Positions 59,095 through 64,000 of a DNA stretch of 64,000 nucleotides are shown here, piece by piece (the stretch's first letter is position 1; each line of letters begins with the position of its first letter). Origin of the DNA: Streptomyces finlayi (GTDB taxonomy: Bacteria > Actinomycetota > Actinomycetes > Streptomycetales > Streptomycetaceae). Where the stretch lies: positions 4,278,001-4,342,000 of the forward strand of contig NZ_CP045702.1 of assembly GCF_014216315.1 (NCBI RefSeq), in the 5' to 3' direction. The translations under genes were made by a program, and so were the position numbers. The notes below the pieces were generated by a model. The model made no database searches. It was not told the origin of the DNA and worked only from the letters and a program-made list of their open reading frames with translations.

Positions 59095-60579
59095 GTGGCC
59101 GAGCCGGTGGAAAGACCGTCGATCCGTCCGTCGAACCTGTGGGACAGGCTGAAAGACCCGAAGAACCGTACACGGCTGATCGGGTCGGGCAGTCGGCAGT
59201 TCGTAGCAGGCTCCGTGGTGCTCGGCCTGCTCGTCGCCACCGGCGCCGTCGTGGCCGCCGGTCCCTGGGACTCCGGTCAGCGTAAGGCCGAGCGGGACCG
59301 GGTGGTCGCCCGGGACCACACAGGTGGCGCACATCACCAGCCCAGGACACCCGCCGGGCCCAAGGCCGCACCCAGCGCCCCGGCCGTGCTCACCGCACTG
59401 GGCGGCACCGTGACCCGGACGGCCCCCCAGGACGCGGCCGGCCTCACGGCGGCCCTGGAGCCCCTCCTGAACGGCCCCGCTCTCGGTACCCGTTCCACCG
59501 GCGTCGTCATCGACACGGCCACCGGACAGCAGCTGTACGGGCAGGGCGCGGGCGCCCCGATGACACCCGCCTCCACCGTGAAGATCGCCACCACCGTCGC
59601 CGCGCTCCGGGCCCTCGGCCCCGACCACCGCATCGCCACGACCGTCCGGGCATCCGCGGACGCGCGGACCGTCACCCTCGTCGGCGGCGGCGACCCCACC
59701 CTCGACAAGGCCGCCCTGCGCCGTCTCGCCGACGAGGCGGCGGACACCCTGCGGGAGCGGGAGGTCAGCACGGTGAAGCTCACCTACGACACCTCCCGCT
59801 ACACCGGGCCGCCGCTGCACCCGATCGGCCCCAACGAGAACATCGCCCCCGTCAGCGCCCTCATGATCGACGAAGGCAGGCTCGACGGCTCCGCCTACGG
59901 GCCCGCCCCACGCACCGCCGACCCGGCCGGAGACGCCGCGCGCGTCTTCGCCCGCCTGCTCGACGACGCCGGGATCGCCACCGAGGCCGCGCCCGCCCAC
60001 CACCGCGCCCCGGCCACGTCCCGCACCGTCGCCACGCACCGCTCGAAGCCCCTGTCGGCCCTCGTCGAGCGGGCCCTGACGAACAGCGACAACGACATCG
60101 CCGAGGCCCTCGTCCGCGAGACCGCCCTGGCGACGGGCGAGCCCGCAGACTTCGAGGGCGGCCGACGGGCCGTCACCGCGCAGCTGAAGAAGCTGGGCGT
60201 GCCGACGGCCGGCGCGAACCTCGCCGACGGCAGCGGCCTGGACCGCGACGACAGGGTGACCGCCGGCCTGCTCGCCGGTCTCCTGGCCCACGCCGCGGAC
60301 CCCAGGCACCCCGAACTGCGCTCCGTCCTCACCGGCCTCCCGGTCGCCGGATTCAGCGGCACCCTGAGGGGCCGCTACACCGAGACGTCCCCGGGCACCG
60401 GCCTGGTCCGGGCCAAGACGGGAACCCTCACCGGGGTGAACGCACTCGCCGGGACCGTCGTCGACACACGGGGCAGGCTCCTGGCGTTCGCCTTCCTCGC
60501 CACCGGCACGACATCCCCGTACGAAGCCCAGTCCGCGCTCGACACCCTGGCCACCGCTCTCGTCGACGGTTCCCGCTGA
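59095..60579 (+). CDS. dacB: D-alanyl-D-alanine carboxypeptidase/endopeptidase (PBP4 type)
   Basis: 494 residues from GTG 59095. A membrane anchor or signal segment lies at about 40-60 (FVAGSVVLGLLVATGAVVAA). Peptidase S13 motifs are in order: SxxK in ASTVKIATTVAALR, SxN in ALTNSDNDIAEALV and KTG in VRAKTGTLTGVNAL. It acts on cell-wall stem peptides outside the membrane. The arrangement with ppa, tilS, hpt and ftsH is the conserved Streptomyces core order. Confidence 0.9.
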   Translation: MAEPVERPSIRPSNLWDRLKDPKNRTRLIGSGSRQFVAGSVVLGLLVATGAVVAAGPWDSGQRKAERDRVVARDHTGGAHHQPRTPAGPKAAPSAPAVLTALGGTVTRTAPQDAAGLTAALEPLLNGPALGTRSTGVVIDTATGQQLYGQGAGAPMTPASTVKIATTVAALRALGPDHRIATTVRASADARTVTLVGGGDPTLDKAALRRLADEAADTLREREVSTVKLTYDTSRYTGPPLHPIGPNENIAPVSALMIDEGRLDGSAYGPAPRTADPAGDAARVFARLLDDAGIATEAAPAHHRAPATSRTVATHRSKPLSALVERALTNSDNDIAEALVRETALATGEPADFEGGRRAVTAQLKKLGVPTAGANLADGSGLDRDDRVTAGLLAGLLAHAADPRHPELRSVLTGLPVAGFSGTLRGRYTETSPGTGLVRAKTGTLTGVNALAGTVVDTRGRLLAFAFLATGTTSPYEAQSALDTLATALVDGSR

Positions 60580-60628
60580 GCGGCCCAACACCCCACCACC
60601 GAGCGACCCCCTCACGTACGGTTGACGC

Positions 60629-61765
60629 ATGACGAGCATCGGTGGAGCCGAGATGGTCGACTGGAATCTCGCGGTGGCGACCGCGACCCGACTCGTGCGG
60701 CCGGGGCCCGAGATCAGCCGCGAGGAGGCCCGCGCGGTCGTCGCGGAGCTCCGTCGGCATGCCAAGGCTTCGGAGGAGCACGTCCGTTCCTTCACCCGGA
60801 TGATCCCGGAGGGGCACGAACCGGAGGACACGCCGGTCCTGGTCGTCGACCGGGCCGGCTGGATCAAGGCGAACGTGGCGGGCTTCCGCGAACTGCTCCG
60901 GCCCCTCCTGGGGAAGATGCAGGACCGGCGGCCCGGCGGTCCCGGCGGCGCCGTGCTCGGCGCGGTCGGCGGCAAGGTGACCGGCGTCGAGCTGGGCATG
61001 CTGCTGTCGTTCCTGGCCTCCCGGGTGCTGGGGCAGTACGAGACGTTCGCCCCCGCCACGCGGGAACTCCCCGCCTCCGCCAAGGGCGGCGGCCGGCTCC
61101 TGCTCGTCGCCCCGAACATCGTCCACGTCGAGCGCGAACTCGACGTCGATCCGCACGACTTCCGGCTGTGGGTGGCTCTGCACGAGGAGACGCACCGCAC
61201 CCAGTTCACCGGTGTGCCGTGGCTCAGGGACCACCTCAAGGGCGAGATCCAGTCGTTCCTGGAGGAGACGGACGTCGACCCGATGACCGTCGTGGAGCGA
61301 CTGCGCGAGGCCGCCCAGACGCTGTCCGGCGCGGGCCGCCCCGAGGGCGAGAGGGGTGAGGGCGAGGGCCGCAGCCTCGTCGAGATCGTCCAGACTCCCG
61401 CCCAGCGGGAGATCCTCGGCCGCCTCACCGCGGTGATGTCCCTGCTCGAAGGACACGCGGACTTCGTGATGGACGGCGTGGGGCCCGAGATCGTCGGCTC
61501 CGTCGCCGAGATCCGCGAGAAGTTCCAGCAGCGCAGGGCCAAGGGCGCGAGCCGTCTCGACCAGGCGCTCCGCAAGCTCCTTGGGCTCGACGCGAAGCTC
61601 CGGCAGTACCGCGACGGGGAGCGCTTCGTCAGCGCCGTCGTCGGCGAGGTCGGTATGGACGGCTTCAACCGGGTCTGGACCTCGCCCAACACCCTCCCGA
61701 CGAAGGCGGAGATCGCCAGTCCGGCGGACTGGATCGCGAGGGTGCACCGTAAGCCAGAGTCGTGA
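60629..61765 (+). CDS. Zinc-dependent metalloprotease, DUF2342 type
   Basis: 378 residues. Zinc motif in LWVALHEETHRTQFTGVPWL, with a third ligand region in LLEGHADFVMDGVG. Conserved actinobacterial signatures include SFLASRVLGQYETFAP and APNIVHVERELDVDPHDFRL. It is found next to tilS throughout Streptomyces; the substrate is not known to me. Cytoplasmic by absence of signal peptide. Confidence 0.85.
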   Translation: MTSIGGAEMVDWNLAVATATRLVRPGPEISREEARAVVAELRRHAKASEEHVRSFTRMIPEGHEPEDTPVLVVDRAGWIKANVAGFRELLRPLLGKMQDRRPGGPGGAVLGAVGGKVTGVELGMLLSFLASRVLGQYETFAPATRELPASAKGGGRLLLVAPNIVHVERELDVDPHDFRLWVALHEETHRTQFTGVPWLRDHLKGEIQSFLEETDVDPMTVVERLREAAQTLSGAGRPEGERGEGEGRSLVEIVQTPAQREILGRLTAVMSLLEGHADFVMDGVGPEIVGSVAEIREKFQQRRAKGASRLDQALRKLLGLDAKLRQYRDGERFVSAVVGEVGMDGFNRVWTSPNTLPTKAEIASPADWIARVHRKPES

Positions 61766-61954
61766 TCTTGACCGGCCCGCAGCCCGAAGAATGCCCCCTC
61801 AATCACCCATCCGAGGGACCATAGGGGCATGGGAAGGCGTGCAATGCTCGATGAACAGCTTGGCTCTGTCACCATCGACGCACTCTGAGTGACGGGACTC
61901 ACGTTCTGTCTCTTCGAGGCACCCCCCGAAAAACCTTCACGAAGGGCACCGGAC

Positions 61955-63034
61955 ATGGGTCCCCATCCTGCGGTCGCGGCGATACGCCTGGCGGTTCGCC
62001 GCGTACTCCACGACGTACTCACCGAATACGACCGACACACCGACAAGCCCGGCCGGGCCGAGTTCGCCGAAGCGGGCGTCGGCAGGCAGCGCGCCACACT
62101 TCCCGAACGACCCGATACCCCACTCGTGCTCGTGGCATGCTCCGGCGGCGCCGATTCCATGGCCCTCGCCTCAGCCCTCGCCTTCGAGTCCCGCAAGCTC
62201 GCCGTCCGCGCGGGCGGAATCACCGTCGACCACAACCTCCAGCCGGGGTCGGCCCTGCGCGCCGCCGAGGTCGTCACCCGGCTCGGTGCCATGGAACTCG
62301 ACCCGGTCGAAGCGGTCTCCGTGCACGTCGGCCGCGAGGGCGGCCCCGAAGCCGCCGCCCGTGACGCGCGCTACGCGGCCCTGGACGCGGCGGCCGAGCG
62401 GCACGGCGCCGCCGCCGTCCTGCTCGGTCACACCCGCGACGACCAGGCGGAAACCGTCCTGCTCGGCCTCGCCCGCGGCTCGGGCATCCGCTCCTTGTCC
62501 GGGATGGCCGCCGCCTCCGGCCGTTACCGGCGCCCCTTCCTCCAGCTCGACCGGCAGACCGCCCGCAAGGCCTGTCTGGTCCAGTCGCTGCCCGTCTGGG
62601 ACGACCCGCACAACATCGACCCGGCCTACACCCGCTCCCGCCTGCGCCACGAGGGCCTGCCCGCCCTGGAGAAGGCCCTCGGCAAGGGCGTCGTCGAAGC
62701 CCTCGCCCGTACGGCCCAGCTCTCCCGCGACGATGCCGACGCCCTCGACACCTGGGCCGCCGAGGCCGACCGCTCCGTACGCGACGACGCGGGGCAGCTG
62801 GAGTGCGCGAAGCTCCACGTCCTGCCGCCCGCCGTCCGCCGCAGGGTGCTGCGCAGGGCGCTGATCGAGGCCGGAGCCCCCGCCGGTTCGCTGTTCGCCC
62901 GTCATATCGAGGAAGTCGACCGGCTCATCACCGGATGGCGCGGCCAGCGCGCCATCAACCTGCCGGGCCGCGTCGAAGCCCAGCGGCAGGGTGGCAGACT
63001 GGTCATCCGGCAGAGCTGTAGCGCAAGCGGCTGA
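61955..63034 (+). CDS. tilS: tRNA(Ile)-lysidine synthetase
   Basis: 359 residues from ATG 61955 (AAGGG upstream). ATP pyrophosphatase P-loop LVACSGGADSMALASAL, then the GHTRDDQAETVLLGLARGSG motif and WDDPHNIDPAYTRSRLRHEG, all diagnostic. It makes lysidine at position 34 of tRNA-Ile(CAU) so that AUA is read. The C-terminal domain is short, as in actinobacteria. Upstream of hpt. Confidence 0.95.
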   Translation: MGPHPAVAAIRLAVRRVLHDVLTEYDRHTDKPGRAEFAEAGVGRQRATLPERPDTPLVLVACSGGADSMALASALAFESRKLAVRAGGITVDHNLQPGSALRAAEVVTRLGAMELDPVEAVSVHVGREGGPEAAARDARYAALDAAAERHGAAAVLLGHTRDDQAETVLLGLARGSGIRSLSGMAAASGRYRRPFLQLDRQTARKACLVQSLPVWDDPHNIDPAYTRSRLRHEGLPALEKALGKGVVEALARTAQLSRDDADALDTWAAEADRSVRDDAGQLECAKLHVLPPAVRRRVLRRALIEAGAPAGSLFARHIEEVDRLITGWRGQRAINLPGRVEAQRQGGRLVIRQSCSASG

Positions 63035-63103
63035 AGTGCAGGCGAAACGGCCCACCGGCCCGGGGCACCACTCCGGGACCGGCGGGCTAAGAAAGAGACG
63101 CGG

Positions 63104-63658
63104 GTGAACGAGAAGGACATGGGCACCGACCTTCAGTCGGTGCTCCTCACCAAGGAAGAGATCGACGCGAAGCTCGTCGAGCTGGCCGCGAAGATCGACG
63201 CGGAGTACGCGGGCAAGGACCTGCTCCTCGTCGGCGTCCTCAAGGGCGCGGTGATGGTCATGGCGGACCTGGCACGCGCCCTGTCCACTCCCGTCACGAT
63301 GGACTGGATGGCCGTCTCCTCGTACGGAGCGGGCACCCAGTCCTCCGGGGTCGTCCGCATCCTCAAGGACCTGGACACCGACATCAAGGGCAAGCACGTC
63401 CTGATCGTCGAGGACATCATCGACTCCGGCCTGACGCTGTCCTGGCTGCTCTCCAACCTCGGCTCGCGCGAACCCGCGTCGCTGGAGGTCTGCACCCTGC
63501 TGCGCAAGCCGGATGCCGCGAAGGTCGCGATCGACGTGAAGTGGATCGGCTTCGACATCCCCAACGAGTTCGTCGTCGGCTACGGGCTGGACTACGCGGA
63601 GAAGTACCGCAACCTCCCCTTCGTCGGCACCCTCGCCCCGCACGTCTACGGCGGCTGA
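63104..63658 (+). CDS. hpt: Hypoxanthine phosphoribosyltransferase
   Basis: 184 residues from GTG 63104; ATG 63119 would be a shorter form. PRPP motif VLIVEDIIDSGLTLSWLL, and LLVGVLKGAVMVMADLARAL with the early loop; ends GYGLDYAEKYRNLPFVGTL. It salvages hypoxanthine and guanine. Located between tilS and ftsH as in many bacteria. Confidence 0.95.
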   Translation: MNEKDMGTDLQSVLLTKEEIDAKLVELAAKIDAEYAGKDLLLVGVLKGAVMVMADLARALSTPVTMDWMAVSSYGAGTQSSGVVRILKDLDTDIKGKHVLIVEDIIDSGLTLSWLLSNLGSREPASLEVCTLLRKPDAAKVAIDVKWIGFDIPNEFVVGYGLDYAEKYRNLPFVGTLAPHVYGG

Positions 63659-63877
63659 CGGCATCGGCCACCCGCCCTGCCCGGCCGCCCGCCCAACCGG
63701 GACGGGCGGCGGGGAACCCTCACCGGCTTCCCGCCGTTGGAGCTTCGAAGACGGGATTTGTCAGACGTCCCCGGCGGTCGCGGGTGACAATGCTGGGGTA
63801 CCGTCCGAAGAACAGTCTTTTCTCACAGCAGCATTCACCTACGGGCAGGAGGGACGGGGCGACTTCGCTCCGTATGG

Positions 63878-64000
63878 ATGGACGTGAAGCGATACTTCCG
63901 TGGGCCGGTCATGTGGATCGTGCTGGCCGTCCTCGCCGTGGTCGTGTTGATGCAGGTCGTCGGCTCGTCGGGCGGCTACAAGACGGTAGACACCGGCGAA
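63878..64000 (+). CDS. ftsH: ATP-dependent zinc metalloprotease FtsH (start only)
   Basis: The first 41 residues are visible: MDVKRYFRGPVMWIVLAVLA, VVVLMQVVGSSGGYKTVDTG. This matches the N-terminal membrane anchor of actinobacterial FtsH, and the position after hpt supports it. ATG 63878 is chosen over the ATG four bases earlier, which is out of frame. The catalytic part lies beyond the window. Confidence 0.85.
   Translation, partial: MDVKRYFRGPVMWIVLAVLAVVVLMQVVGSSGGYKTVDTGE

Noticed and set aside
59089..62292. 1067-codon minus-strand ORF opposite dacB, the DUF2342 gene and tilS
   Set aside because: It covers three well-recognised genes on the other strand and has a Ser/Arg-rich shadow composition.

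Overview
The base composition is very high GC with strong third-position GC bias, and the proteins are typical of Streptomyces: SCO6880-like conjugation protein, DUF397/XRE regulator cluster, TipA-type regulator, GTG/TTG starts. The right third carries the conserved chromosomal order ppa - dacB-like - DUF2342 metalloprotease - tilS - hpt - ftsH. I read the window as a Streptomyces chromosome segment in which a conjugative element and degraded relatives are stacked beside a tRNA-Thr(CGU) site. The intact tRNA gene is not in the window and is inferred to lie to the left.

Region 1 (1-24.1 kb) is the right part of an integrative conjugative element. A long minus-strand module runs leftwards from about 19.9 kb: a lysozyme/NlpC wall hydrolase (VirB1-like), a two-helix pilin-like protein, a VirB8-like protein, a VirB6/TrbL-like membrane protein, an SCO6880-type protein, a separate VirB4-type ATPase, several unknown proteins, two relaxase-like proteins, an MFS exporter plus ATP-grasp ligase cargo pair, a frameshifted TraG/VirD4-type coupling protein, and a protein with two DnaB-N domains. 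Two of the transfer genes are preceded by near-identical short leader ORFs. Beyond the wall hydrolase lie large inverted repeats, then a cargo block: DNA methyltransferase, a convergent PD-(D/E)XK nuclease sharing a perfect terminator, and a DUF6236-type protein.

Region 2 (24.1-35.0 kb) is an accretion array. Four copies of the tRNA-Thr 3' half (ending about 24102, 28889, 30065 and 34985), and a fifth fragment near 24.2 kb, delimit decayed islands. They hold a broken LRR/polymer-forming gene, an ankyrin/polymer-forming gene, a decayed SWIM zinc-finger gene, a helicase-associated remnant, a vapBC toxin-antitoxin pair with a palindromic operator, a 5'-truncated integrase with an in-frame amber codon, a secreted HAF-like protein, an ArsR-type regulator coupled to a membrane coiled-coil protein, and a Uma2 endonuclease. 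The flanks of the tRNA copies fall into two families that alternate along the array.

Region 3 (35-64 kb) is chromosomal backbone: metallophosphoesterase and phosphopantetheinyl transferase; rhodanese; a permease/sensor-kinase pair fused by a deletion, next to an intact response regulator; a kinase-like protein; a Pol I-like enzyme; DUF2786; a lipoprotein; a DUF397/ATPase/XRE cluster; an aldehyde dehydrogenase whose catalytic Cys is Ser; DinB; a PadR-regulated drug ABC exporter with three operator palindromes; glutamate decarboxylase; a TipA-type regulator with its palindromic promoter; YbjQ, DedA and ThrE proteins; and the ppa-to-ftsH core block.
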